Source: CAYXLW01 sp964466055
GTDB taxonomy: Bacteria; Patescibacteriota; Gracilibacteria; GCA-2401425
Direction: 5' to 3'
DNA: 35,431 bases
Assembly: GCA_964466055.1 (NCBI GenBank)
Contig: CAYXLW010000013.1
Span: 1-35,431, forward strand
Part shown: positions 9,060-16,629 of the stretch, piece after piece
How the letters are laid out: each line of letters starts with the position of its first letter
Position numbering within the stretch: position 1 is the first letter of the stretch
Position numbers and translations under genes: made by a program
The notes under the pieces: generated by a model
Databases searched by the model: none
What the model was told of the DNA's origin: nothing
Seen by the model: only the letters and a program-made list of their open reading frames with translations

Positions 9060-9443
9060 ATGAAAATAATTATTCTTGCAGGATCAGAGTCCGACAAATG
9101 GTTTACAGATAAAATTCAAGAAGAAGCAAATAAATATAATATTGAGTCAAAAGTTCACTTTGGATCCGCACATAAAAAACCTAAAGAAGTTCTTGATATA
9201 GTTGAATCTTATTCTAATGAAAAAGTAGTTTTTATAACAGTTGCAGGTAGATCAAATGCACTTTCAGGGGTAGTAGCTGCAAATACAGAAAAACCTGTAA
9301 TTGCATGTCCTCCATTTAAAGATAAAATTGATTTTATGGTAAATATAAACTCTACACTTCAAATGCCATCTTTAACTCCTGTACTTACTGTTTTAGAGCC
9401 ATCCAATGCTGTGCTTTCTGCAAAAAGGATATTTAGCCTGTAA
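9060..9443 (+). CDS. purE: PurE, class II (AIR carboxylase type)
   Basis: 127 residues. The N-terminus AGSESD is the PurE nucleotide-binding loop, GSAHKKP (H38) is the catalytic His segment, and VAGRSNALSG (61-70) followed by IACPP matches class II PurE (as in animal PAICS: AHKGP, AGRSNGLGP, CPP) rather than the bacterial class I AGGAAHLPG form. Class II enzymes carboxylate aminoimidazole ribonucleotide with CO2 directly, without PurK. The protein is shorter than typical PurE (about 160). No purK, purC or other purine gene is in the window, so whether it serves full purine synthesis is open. It may be co-transcribed with the ComEC-type gene. Confidence 0.85.
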   Translation: MKIIILAGSESDKWFTDKIQEEANKYNIESKVHFGSAHKKPKEVLDIVESYSNEKVVFITVAGRSNALSGVVAANTEKPVIACPPFKDKIDFMVNINSTLQMPSLTPVLTVLEPSNAVLSAKRIFSL

Positions 9444-9449
9444 TCTCTT

Positions 9450-9478
9450 TTGAAAAATTCCTAAAAATTTGGTATAAT
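9450..9478 (+). promoter_or_regulatory. Promoter of the partner-switching operon
   Basis: TTGAAA (9450-9455) and a perfect TATAAT (9473-9478) are 17 bp apart, starting 6 bp after the purE stop. The start of transcription would be near 9485, about 19 nt before the ATG at 9504. The leader has no Shine-Dalgarno sequence. Confidence 0.75.
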
Positions 9479-9503
9479 ATCCTTGTACCTCTAAAGACTC
9501 ACC

Positions 9504-9998
9504 ATGGAAAATCATCTTCCTGAGGAAACTAAAATAAGTATCTCTATCCCTACTCATGCGTATTTCCTCTCTGGAATACGAGATTTTACTATGAGTCTAG
9601 TAAAAAATATGACAGGATTTTCAGAAAAGTGGGCATATAGATTTCAAGCCATTGTGGACGAATTATGTAACAACGCAATAGAACATGGATCCAAACCAGG
9701 AAATGACATAATTGTTACCTTTATAAACATAAGAGGCGAAATTTTAAGTGTTATTGTCGAAGACACAGGAAAAGGAGAACACCCTAAAACAGCAGAAGAG
9801 ATGAGAAGTCTTCTTAAAAATAAATTAGAAGAACAATCAAAAAATGTTATAGGATCATTTTCTATAAGAGGTAGAGGTCTTCCACATATTGTTTATAGCT
9901 GGACAGACTCAATTGAATTTTTTGATAGACCTGAAGGAGGATTAAAAATAAAAATCACAAAAAATATAAAAAATGAAAATCCTACCATATCTAAATAA
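9504..9998 (+). CDS. RsbW/SpoIIAB-like serine kinase (HATPase_c, anti-sigma type)
   Basis: 164 residues with the GHKL ATPase fold of anti-sigma factors and partner-switching kinases. The N-box is VDELCNNAIEHG (51-62), the G1 box VEDTGKG (85-91) and the G2 region IRGRGLPH (121-128). Such kinases phosphorylate a serine on an STAS-domain antagonist and, in their free state, bind a sigma factor or other target. The next gene, 24 nt downstream, encodes an STAS protein, so the two form a partner-switching pair. No sigma factor or PP2C phosphatase gene is adjacent, so the output target is unknown. The operon has its own promoter. Confidence 0.88.
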   Translation: MENHLPEETKISISIPTHAYFLSGIRDFTMSLVKNMTGFSEKWAYRFQAIVDELCNNAIEHGSKPGNDIIVTFINIRGEILSVIVEDTGKGEHPKTAEEMRSLLKNKLEEQSKNVIGSFSIRGRGLPHIVYSWTDSIEFFDRPEGGLKIKITKNIKNENPTISK

Positions 9999-10022
9999 AA
10001 CAATTATTTAATAATAGAATTT

Positions 10023-11024
10023 ATGTCACCATTACAAATATTGCATGAAAATATCGAAAATAAAATCACAATTATTACTGTAATTGGTCAGTTAGATGAA
10101 AGTAATGTAGATACAAGAGCTCCTGAAATCTATAGCATTATTGATACTATACCTGAAGGAGGAACACTGATTTTCAATTTCTCAGGACTTGAATATATGA
10201 ATTCGAAATCTATTGGGTATCTTACAGATTTCTTTAATAGAATGAGCGAGAAAAAAGGAAGATTAATGGTAGCAGAATCCCCTCCCCAAATTACTGATGT
10301 TCTTACAGTTGTAGGAGTAGCACAAATAGTTGAGATGGTGAGTTCTTTAGATGAAGCCAAACGAAGAGCAGGTGGAGAAGATACTTCAATCCATTCTGAA
10401 GAGAATTCTTTTTCATCAGAAAATACATCCCATAATATAACTCCAAATTCAGAGATTATAGATGAAGAAAACAACTTAAATACCTCACAAAGTAACCAAC
10501 CTAGAATTACGTTCCCTGCTCAACAAGAAGATGGAGTAAATGAGAATATACCAGATAATGAATCTAGTGAATATTTCTCTTCTAATTTATCAGAAAAAGA
10601 TAAGGGAATTAGAAAAATTGATATATCTCAAGAAATAGAAAGACATTTAAAAGAAAAACAAAATTCTGAAAATACTCAAAATGAAATTCTTGATGAAAAT
10701 AATGATGATAAAAATATTGAAGAACCTAATAATAAAATTATATTTGATCAGGAGAAAATCGAAGCACAAGAAATATCTGAGGAAAACATAAAAGAAGAGC
10801 AATTACCAGATGAAAATGAGACATTAATCCAAAAAGAAATTGATGAGGATAGTAATGAAGTAAGTGAACAGGAAGAAGAAACAGAAGAATCTGATTCTGA
10901 AGAAGAAAAGGCAACGGTAGAAATTGTGCATGATAAGGAAGATGATAGTCAAAAATTCTCACTTCCTGTTATTGTTATGATTGTTGCTATAGCTATATTA
11001 ATTTTAACAATTATTCTTAAGTAA
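10023..11024 (+). CDS. Tail-anchored STAS-domain anti-anti-sigma-like protein with acidic linker
   Basis: 333 residues in three parts. Residues 1-118 are an STAS domain of the SpoIIAA/RsbV type; the phospho-site region reads GLEYMNSKSIGYL, with S61 aligned to the serine of the usual MDSSG motif and S63 next to it. Residues about 119-308 are a low-complexity, strongly acidic, Asn/Ser-rich linker (for example EEETEESDSEEE) that is probably disordered. Residues about 311-332 (LPVIVMIVAIAILILTIIL) form a single C-terminal membrane helix with a short Lys end, so the STAS domain would sit in the cytoplasm on a long tether. Classical RsbV proteins are about 110 residues and soluble; membrane anchoring is unusual. 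The partner kinase is encoded just upstream. Confidence 0.85.
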   Translation: MSPLQILHENIENKITIITVIGQLDESNVDTRAPEIYSIIDTIPEGGTLIFNFSGLEYMNSKSIGYLTDFFNRMSEKKGRLMVAESPPQITDVLTVVGVAQIVEMVSSLDEAKRRAGGEDTSIHSEENSFSSENTSHNITPNSEIIDEENNLNTSQSNQPRITFPAQQEDGVNENIPDNESSEYFSSNLSEKDKGIRKIDISQEIERHLKEKQNSENTQNEILDENNDDKNIEEPNNKIIFDQEKIEAQEISEENIKEEQLPDENETLIQKEIDEDSNEVSEQEEETEESDSEEEKATVEIVHDKEDDSQKFSLPVIVMIVAIAILILTIILK

Positions 11025-11050
11025 AAAACCTACATATTTTAGAACTATGT

Positions 11051-11083
11051 TGAACCAGCCTAAGAAAGATGGTTCATTTTTTT
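11051..11083 (+). terminator. Rho-independent terminator of the partner-switching operon
   Basis: TGAACCA (11051-11057) pairs with TGGTTCA (11070-11076), 7 bp with a 12-nt loop, followed directly by seven T. It lies 26 nt after the STAS gene stop. On the opposite strand there is no T-run, so it serves the plus-strand operon. Confidence 0.8.
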
Positions 11084-11106
11084 ATTAAATAAAAATATAG
11101 TTTTTT

Positions 11107-12774
11107 TTATATTTTAATCTTTTTAAACTTTCTTCTAAAGAATATGAATCCTACTATTATTGGAGTTAAAATTAATACTAGAACAAATATAAAATCCCAA
11201 TTCATTTCAACATTAACTGTGATTATTTCTTCCCGTGATTCACCTTTATCATCAGTAATTTTTACCTTAATAAAATTATCATCTAATGAGAAAAATCTTG
11301 CTTCAAAAAACTCTCCTTCACCTTTCTGTCCCGAAGATGATTCCCATTCAGTTTTAATTATAACTCCATCTTCATCATAAGAGTCAATACTAGATAAAAT
11401 CACTTTTTCTCCTCTAGAAATTTTTACAGGGATTTTAATTTTTATTATAGGTCCCTTATTATCATCATTTGGGTCTGCATTATCACCTAGTCCATCATTA
11501 TCACTATCTTTCCATTCACTTGAGTCAAAAGGAAAAACATCTTCTTTATCTAAAATATCATCATTATCATCATCAGTATCTTCATTGTCACCAGTTCCGT
11601 CTTTATCATTATCTTTAGATTCATTTGGATTAAAAGGAAATTCATCTTCATTATCTAATATCCCATCATTATCATCATCAGTATCTTCATTATCACCAAT
11701 CCCATCACTATCACTATCTTTCCATTCATTAGGATTTGATGGAAATAAATCTTTAGGATCGAGAGAGCCGTCTTTATCACTATCTGCATATAGTGGATCC
11801 GTCTTTGAAATATTTATCTCATATTCATCATCCCATCCATCATCATCGTCATCTGTATCTGTATTGTTTCCAATTCCATCACCATCACTATCCTCTTGTT
11901 CATTTGCATCTAAAGGAAAATCATCATCATCATCTAAAACCCCATCATTATCATCATCTCTGTCATCAAAATTAGATATATCATCATCATCAGTATCTAT
12001 ATTTCTTTTTGTATCAAGTGGAAACTTATCTTCTTTATCATTTATTCCATCTCCATCTGAATCTGATTTTAATGGATCAGTTAATATTTCTTCTATATCA
12101 GATATACCATCATTATCATCGTCATCATCAGTATTATTTCCAATTCCATCATTGTCCGTATCCATTGTCTCATTTGGATCTAATGGTAATGCATCAAAAA
12201 CGTCAGTTACTGCATCATTATCATCGTTATCATCAGTATTATTTCCAATACCATCATCGTCTGTATCTTCCCATTCATTTTTATCTTCAGGAAAAATATC
12301 TTCTAAATTATCTATACCATCACCATCCTTATCTGCATCAATACTATCTGCAATTCCATCTTTATCTAAGTCTCCGTCTACAAAAATTTTTGTAAAAACT
12401 TTATTGTTTTCTGAATTATCACCAGATTCATCAAAAGGAATAATACGGACAGCAATTTTGTGTTCTCCATATCCATTAAAAGTAACTTCAGTAAAAATAG
12501 TTTGTGAAGTACTCGCAACTAGTGTGAAAGGAGTGTCGTTTCCAATATCTAATTTTGAAAATTCGTCGTAAAATTTAACAATCCCCTTTGTGTCTTTAGC
12601 AGAATTGTTATGAATTTTTACATATATTTTTATTTCACCACCACTTGGTGCAGGATTAGCTGAAAAAGTAACATCATTAGCCCCTATAGAAACATCACCT
12701 CCTTGAGCTAGGGGAACAGATTGGAATAAAAATAAAAGTAGAAATGTGGATAAAAATGTTAATGTTTTTTTCAT
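11107..12774 (-). CDS. Secreted, membrane-anchored protein with thrombospondin type 3 repeats
   Basis: 555 residues from the ATG at 12774. Residues 1-26 are a signal peptide (MKKTLTFLSTFLLLFLFQ). About 30-135 look like a CARDB/Ig-type adhesion domain (SANPAPSGGEIKIYVKIHN). About 135-450 consist of many Asp-rich calcium-binding repeats of the TSP3 form (DxDxDGIxDxxDxFPxDPNEW). About 455-525 form a PKD-like domain (SSIDSYDEDG, KVKITDDKGE). A C-terminal helix (FIFVLVLILTPIIVGFIFF) plus basic tail anchors it. An ATG at 12816 is not the start, because the TATAAT of the promoter lies inside those first codons. Likely a calcium-stabilised surface stalk or adhesin; ligand unknown. Confidence 0.88.
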   Translation of the reverse strand: MKKTLTFLSTFLLLFLFQSVPLAQGGDVSIGANDVTFSANPAPSGGEIKIYVKIHNNSAKDTKGIVKFYDEFSKLDIGNDTPFTLVASTSQTIFTEVTFNGYGEHKIAVRIIPFDESGDNSENNKVFTKIFVDGDLDKDGIADSIDADKDGDGIDNLEDIFPEDKNEWEDTDDDGIGNNTDDNDDNDAVTDVFDALPLDPNETMDTDNDGIGNNTDDDDDNDGISDIEEILTDPLKSDSDGDGINDKEDKFPLDTKRNIDTDDDDISNFDDRDDDNDGVLDDDDDFPLDANEQEDSDGDGIGNNTDTDDDDDGWDDEYEINISKTDPLYADSDKDGSLDPKDLFPSNPNEWKDSDSDGIGDNEDTDDDNDGILDNEDEFPFNPNESKDNDKDGTGDNEDTDDDNDDILDKEDVFPFDSSEWKDSDNDGLGDNADPNDDNKGPIIKIKIPVKISRGEKVILSSIDSYDEDGVIIKTEWESSSGQKGEGEFFEARFFSLDDNFIKVKITDDKGESREEIITVNVEMNWDFIFVLVLILTPIIVGFIFFRRKFKKIKI

Positions 12775-12801
12775 TGGTTTTGGTGGTTGATTCTTGCGAC
12801 T

Positions 12802-12830
12802 ATTATAACAAAACATAAGATAAATATCAA
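12802..12830 (-). promoter_or_regulatory. Promoter of the TSP3-repeat surface protein gene
   Basis: On the minus strand TTGATA (12825-12830) and a perfect TATAAT (12802-12807) are 17 bp apart. Transcription would start near 12795, leaving about 20 nt before the ATG at 12774. This fixes the start codon, because the ATG at 12816 lies between the -35 and -10 boxes. Confidence 0.8.
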
Positions 12831-12894
12831 ATTTAAGAGATATGAAAGTAGAGTTTTTTATAATTTCAGTTTTAAGAATGATAGATTTAGAAAT

Positions 12895-12923
12895 AAAAAA
12901 AAGCCAAAATCATTAATTTGGCT
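12895..12923 (-). terminator. Rho-independent terminator of the gene at 12952-13677
   Basis: On the minus strand AGCCAAA (12917-12923) pairs with TTTGGCT (12902-12908) and is followed by a T-run (12895-12901 as A on the plus strand). It lies about 30 nt behind the stop of the upstream minus-strand gene. Confidence 0.8.
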
Positions 12924-12951
12924 AGTTTTAATATCTATATCAATTATAGAT

Positions 12952-13677
12952 CTATTTTACTTCTTCTACTTTTACTTTTCCTTTTTTTAATATTTCACTC
13001 TTATTACCAACAGTATCTGTTAAATAGAGAGGCGAAATTAAAGTTATTTTTAATGGAACATTTTGACCATATTCCCCCTCTTCTATATCAAAGTATTCTA
13101 GATCTATAATATATTCTATTTCAAAATGGTTGCTTATCGTTGATGTTGAAGGAATACCAATACAAATAAATTTTAGCACAGAATCTTGGCTTTCAGAAGA
13201 TATTCTTTTTCCTATATCAAGCACCTTAGTATTTCCAGGATGATCACAAACTACAGGTAAATTAGGCAATAAATACTCTTCTGAGTCAATATCTTGTCCT
13301 AAATTAAATCTTTTAACAGTATCTGTAACTTCAGTCTTAACACGTGGACTTAACATTGTCTCTGGAACAAATCTTATCTCCTCTATTGCTTCATTTGTTA
13401 ATATTTCATTAAATAAAGCTCCTAATTCTTCTATAATACCTTCTAATTTTTTAGTTGAATCTAAAGAATCAGTTGAAATAAGAATCTCTCCTTCTCTGTT
13501 TTCACTAGATCTTCGTATTTCAAATTGTGCATCTGGGAAAATACTACGTAATCTATCCTTATTTTTTTTAATAATTCTCCTAATTTCGGTACTGTTACCT
13601 ACAATATCAATTGAAGGCTTAGCAACAACAAAACCATGTTCGGATTTTATCCTTTCGCTAACTTGAAAAGTATTCAT
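12952..13677 (-). CDS. Hypothetical cytoplasmic protein
   Basis: 241 residues, no signal peptide or membrane helix, no motif that I recognise. The N-terminal part (about 1-95) alternates strands and helices in a way compatible with a small alpha/beta domain; the C-terminal part is richer in beta-strand-forming residues (VLKFICIGIP, HFEIEYIIDLEYFDIEEGE). It has its own promoter (TTGACA and TAAAAT 16 bp apart) and its own terminator, so it is a single-gene transcript between the surface-protein gene and the O-antigen-ligase-family gene. Stop codon is TAG. Function unknown. Confidence 0.7.
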   Translation of the reverse strand: MNTFQVSERIKSEHGFVVAKPSIDIVGNSTEIRRIIKKNKDRLRSIFPDAQFEIRRSSENREGEILISTDSLDSTKKLEGIIEELGALFNEILTNEAIEEIRFVPETMLSPRVKTEVTDTVKRFNLGQDIDSEEYLLPNLPVVCDHPGNTKVLDIGKRISSESQDSVLKFICIGIPSTSTISNHFEIEYIIDLEYFDIEEGEYGQNVPLKITLISPLYLTDTVGNKSEILKKGKVKVEEVK

Positions 13678-13706
13678 ATTTTTATATTATAAAATAGGGA
13701 GACGAC

Positions 13707-13734
13707 ATTTTACTAAACATATAAATATTGTCAA
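13707..13734 (-). promoter_or_regulatory. Promoter of the hypothetical gene at 12952-13677
   Basis: On the minus strand a perfect TTGACA (13729-13734) and TAAAAT (13707-13712) are 16 bp apart, placing the transcription start about 25 nt before the ATG at 13677. A second TATAAT-like sequence lies closer to the ATG. Confidence 0.65.
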
Positions 13735-13745
13735 GATAAAATTTA

Positions 13746-14990
13746 TTAAAAATTTTCTTTTATAATAATCGCTGAACTCAAAAATAATACTGGCAAAAAT
13801 AGATTAAAAAATAAAGTATTTACAAAAAACGAATGGATAAAAATTCCCATAAGCCCTGCAAAAAATCCAATAGAAAAACCATCTTTATGTTTTATAAAAT
13901 TTCTTATAGATTTAACTCCAATTATCCCCCATATCCACAAAAATGAAAATAATCCGACAACTCCCGTAGTTGCCATTACAGTTAAAATCGAAGAATCAAT
14001 TCCTGAACCAGCGTGAGATTTAGTCAAAAATGACCATTCTCTTTTTTGAACAGTTTTAAGATTATTAAATCCAACTCCTGTAATTGGGTTATTTTTTAAA
14101 ATATTCCACCCTACTTGCCATGACTTAATCCTTAATCTTGAAGTAGGATCAAGAGTTCTTTCTGTTTGGGTAAATAATGCTTGGGCAGAAATAAGAGCAT
14201 TTGAAACTCGTTCTTGCGCACGAGGAGAAAAAGATAAAAGCAAAATAATACCGAATATCCCAACTATAAATAATCTCCTTTCTGCAAATAATGCAAAAAC
14301 CAAACCTGCTATTAGTAATGCTAAATATGAGCTTCTTGAATACGTTAAGAAAAGTGCAATAAGAATAAATAAAAAAATTCCTGAAAGAATAAAAAATATT
14401 AAATTTGTTTTTTCGTTTTTCCATTGCCCCCACAAATGTCCTCCCAGTAAACTTAATATAAAAGCAAAATATCCTCCAAGAAAATTAGGATCAAACCATG
14501 TTGATAAAAGCCTTCCAATATGCGGATCCCATCCTATTTCTTGCATTCTTAGGTCATAAAAACTTGGAAAATATTTTAATTGCAAAAATCCTAAAACTGC
14601 TAGTGCTAATGCCGAAAGAAACAAAAGATATTTCCAATAATTAACTCCTTCTTTTTTTAGTTGATCTGAAAAAACAAAAATTAAAAGAAAATATCCTAAA
14701 TATCTTCCATAGTACGCAAATGCTAAAAAGCCTTCTGAGAATGATAATGATAATTCTGCGATATTAAAAATTAATGAAAAAAGTGCCCATGAGAAAAAGG
14801 CTATAGTTGGTAATAATAATTCTTTTGAAAATATTTTTTCTTTTCTAAATATTTTTATAAAAATAAAAACACCAATTATTATAAAAACAAGAATATCAGT
14901 TGGTATCAATCCTATTCTATCAAATAGTGGTACTCGTAATAATTGACCTCCTATTATAGAAATAAATAAAATGGTGAGTAAAAATTTCAT
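13746..14990 (-). CDS. O-antigen ligase / polymerase family membrane protein
   Basis: 414 residues with about ten to twelve hydrophobic helices and a large loop between the late helices. The loop and flanks carry the family signature: GRLLSTWFDPNFLGGYFAF in the middle, TYSRSSYLAL after it, then SRLRIKSWQVGWNILKNNPI with TGVGFNN. This is the Wzy/WaaL-like pattern (O-antigen ligase domain), membrane enzymes that transfer or polymerise lipid-linked sugars. In organisms without an outer membrane they are linked to capsule, glycoprotein or cell-wall glycan assembly. The specific acceptor is unknown; no glycosyltransferase genes are adjacent. It is 50 nt downstream of nadM on the same strand. Confidence 0.85.
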   Translation of the reverse strand: MKFLLTILFISIIGGQLLRVPLFDRIGLIPTDILVFIIIGVFIFIKIFRKEKIFSKELLLPTIAFFSWALFSLIFNIAELSLSFSEGFLAFAYYGRYLGYFLLIFVFSDQLKKEGVNYWKYLLFLSALALAVLGFLQLKYFPSFYDLRMQEIGWDPHIGRLLSTWFDPNFLGGYFAFILSLLGGHLWGQWKNEKTNLIFFILSGIFLFILIALFLTYSRSSYLALLIAGLVFALFAERRLFIVGIFGIILLLSFSPRAQERVSNALISAQALFTQTERTLDPTSRLRIKSWQVGWNILKNNPITGVGFNNLKTVQKREWSFLTKSHAGSGIDSSILTVMATTGVVGLFSFLWIWGIIGVKSIRNFIKHKDGFSIGFFAGLMGIFIHSFFVNTLFFNLFLPVLFLSSAIIIKENF

Positions 14991-15040
14991 TATAAATTTT
15001 AGATTATAGATTTTTAATTTTATTATTCATTTATCATCCT

Positions 15041-15574
15041 TCATTGATCATTGTTATTACCCTCCTTTAATTCTTTGATTCTTTCTATCCCATTAATACT
15101 TATTATATACTCTACTACAATGGGATGAATATACTCTTCCCAATTATCATTATTTATAATTTTTTTTCTTATCATGCTAGATTCAATATCTAAAATATTT
15201 GTAAAGACTTTTACTGGAACTTTAGAGTTTTCAAAAAGTTTTTTTATATATTCATACCCTTTATTCATTCCAATACATACTGTTTGAAAATTAGGACAAA
15301 GTTTTTTCACATGATTAACCCATTCTTTATCATTACCAATATCTCTAATCGGTATAATATGTACTTTTTCTAAAGGAATTTTTTCTGATTTTAGTGCTAA
15401 AAGAATCATTTCAAATCGCTCATTCGCAGTAAATGGATTTATTTTTTCATAAGAATTTTCTGCTGAGCCTATTGCAATAACAAGTTCATCACAACTATTT
15501 ATTATATTCTTAATTACAGATAAATGTCCTAAATGAAGCGGTTGAAATCTGCCGATAAAAAGAATTCTCTTCAT
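15041..15574 (-). CDS. nadM: Nicotinamide-nucleotide adenylyltransferase, archaeal NadM type
   Basis: 177 residues. The N-terminus IGRFQPLHLGH (7-17) is the nucleotidyltransferase HxGH site in the NadM form, followed by GSAENSYEKINPFTANER, typical of NadM, and near the C-terminus SSMIRKKI corresponds to the ISSTxIR motif. It joins NMN (or nicotinate mononucleotide) with ATP to make NAD. Most bacteria use NadD for this; NadM is typical of archaea and of some bacteria, where it may be fused to a Nudix domain, which is absent here. It ends in TGA, rare in this window. No other NAD gene is adjacent. Confidence 0.9.
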   Translation of the reverse strand: MKRILFIGRFQPLHLGHLSVIKNIINSCDELVIAIGSAENSYEKINPFTANERFEMILLALKSEKIPLEKVHIIPIRDIGNDKEWVNHVKKLCPNFQTVCIGMNKGYEYIKKLFENSKVPVKVFTNILDIESSMIRKKIINNDNWEEYIHPIVVEYIISINGIERIKELKEGNNNDQ

Positions 15575-15581
15575 TTTGTCA

Positions 15582-15609
15582 TTGTTTATCTGTATGATGT
15601 TATTATGAT
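15582..15609 (+). promoter_or_regulatory. Possible promoter of the ZIP transporter gene
   Basis: TTGTTT (15582-15587) and TATGAT (15604-15609) are 16 bp apart, about 42 nt before the ATG at 15651, in the divergent region with nadM. Both boxes deviate from consensus. Confidence 0.4.
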
Positions 15610-15650
15610 GTTAGCTAAAAATAAGACAATAAAAAATTAAAATTTTATTT

Positions 15651-16466
15651 ATGAACACAGTTTTTCTTTACGCATTAGGTGCAAACATAGGAATAGCTTT
15701 TTCTTTATTTCTATTTATTTTTTTCCTTAGGAATTTTACGAAATTTCTAACTTCTCATATTAAGATATTCACAGCACTTACTGTTGGAGTATTGCTATCT
15801 TTAGTATTTTTCTCATTTATTCCAGAACTTGCTTTAAACATACCTTCGGATCATTTAGGAATATTTTTACTTCTAGGTATTTTGATTTTTTATATTTTTG
15901 AATTGTTATTTCATTGGCATCATTGCTCTGATCTTTCGCACAAAAATTGTAATCATTCTCATGAGGAAGTTCATAAAGAGCATCAAATGCTAATGTTTTT
16001 TGGTACACTTATTCATAATATGTTTCATGGAATTGTTATTTATTCTTCTTTTGCTATTTCTTTAAATTCAGGGATTATTCTTACATTAGGGATATTGTTT
16101 CATGCTCTCCCTCAAAATATTGCTAATTTTATTATGAATAAGGAGAAAATTAATAGTGTACTTGTTGCTGCAGGTGGTGGTATTTTAGGGGTTCTTCTTT
16201 GCTTTCCTTTTGGTGATTTCATTATTAATAATAAATTTTATATTCTAGCATTAACTGCTGGTGGGCTTCTGTATTTATCTTTGACAGACATACTTCCTTC
16301 TATTCAAGGAAATACTAGCGTTAAGGAGAAAATGAAATATTTTGTTTTTATTATTTTAGGAATAATGATTGTAAGGTTATTGAATGTTTATCATAACCAT
16401 TCTGACACAGAAGATCATAAGCTTGAAATAAGTGAAGTTCGTGCTGAAGAACATTTTAATAAATAG
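15651..16466 (+). CDS. ZIP-family divalent metal transporter
   Basis: 271 residues with about eight membrane helices. Between helices 3 and 4 is a His-rich loop (HWHHCSDLSHKNCNHSHEE) typical of ZIP metal transporters. Helix 4 has HNMFHG in place of the family HNxPEG metal site, and helix 5 has HALPQNIANF, matching the HExPxExGDF-like site. The protein would move Zn2+ or a related ion into the cytoplasm. The tail after helix 8 is again His/Glu-rich. A single-gene unit followed directly by the tRNA promoter. Stop codon TAG. The altered first metal site makes the exact ion uncertain. Confidence 0.85.
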   Translation: MNTVFLYALGANIGIAFSLFLFIFFLRNFTKFLTSHIKIFTALTVGVLLSLVFFSFIPELALNIPSDHLGIFLLLGILIFYIFELLFHWHHCSDLSHKNCNHSHEEVHKEHQMLMFFGTLIHNMFHGIVIYSSFAISLNSGIILTLGILFHALPQNIANFIMNKEKINSVLVAAGGGILGVLLCFPFGDFIINNKFYILALTAGGLLYLSLTDILPSIQGNTSVKEKMKYFVFIILGIMIVRLLNVYHNHSDTEDHKLEISEVRAEEHFNK

Positions 16467-16467
16467 T

Positions 16468-16496
16468 TTGACCGTTTAAGGTTTTTTGAATAAAAT
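16468..16496 (+). promoter_or_regulatory. Promoter of the tRNA gene
   Basis: TTGACC (16468-16473) and TAAAAT (16491-16496) are 17 bp apart; the start would be near 16503, about 12 nt before the tRNA 5' end. The -35 box begins 1 nt after the ZIP gene stop. Confidence 0.75.
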
Positions 16497-16514
16497 CCCT
16501 TGGCTTTAGCTTAT

Positions 16515-16590
16515 GGGGGGGTAGCTCAGTGGTTAGAGCAGTTGGCTCATAACCAATTGGTCGAGAGTTCAATTCTCTCCCTCCCCACCA
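16515..16590 (+). tRNA. tRNA with CAT anticodon (elongator Met or Ile2)
   Basis: A complete 76-nt cloverleaf: acceptor GGGGGGG paired with CCTCCCC (one G-T pair), D stem GCTC/GAGC, anticodon stem GTTGG/CCAAT with loop CTCATAA, T stem GAGAG/CTCTC with loop TTCAATT, discriminator A and encoded CCA. The anticodon is CAT. It is not initiator-like, as it lacks the three G-C pairs of that stem and has a paired acceptor end. The D loop AGTGGTTA and the TGGTC variable loop resemble bacterial tRNA-Ile2, whose CAT is modified to lysidine by TilS, as well as elongator Met; the identity stays open. Promoter and terminator flank it. Confidence 0.95.
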
Positions 16591-16602
16591 TTACGATCAA
16601 TT

Positions 16603-16629
16603 AAAGCCTATTCTTGGGAATGGCTTTTT
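16603..16629 (+). terminator. Rho-independent terminator of the tRNA gene
   Basis: AAAGCC (16603-16608) and GGCTTT (16622-16627) pair, extended by ATTC/GAAT with a bulged T, and the arm ends in a T-run. It lies 12 nt after the tRNA CCA. Confidence 0.75.

Noticed and set aside
11585..12571. 328-residue Ser-rich plus-strand reading frame, and His/Leu-rich frames beside it
   Set aside because: It is the antisense of the Asp-rich TSP3 repeats (GAT/GAC codons read as ATC/TCA), so its length is a by-product of the repeats; it has no promoter or credible start.
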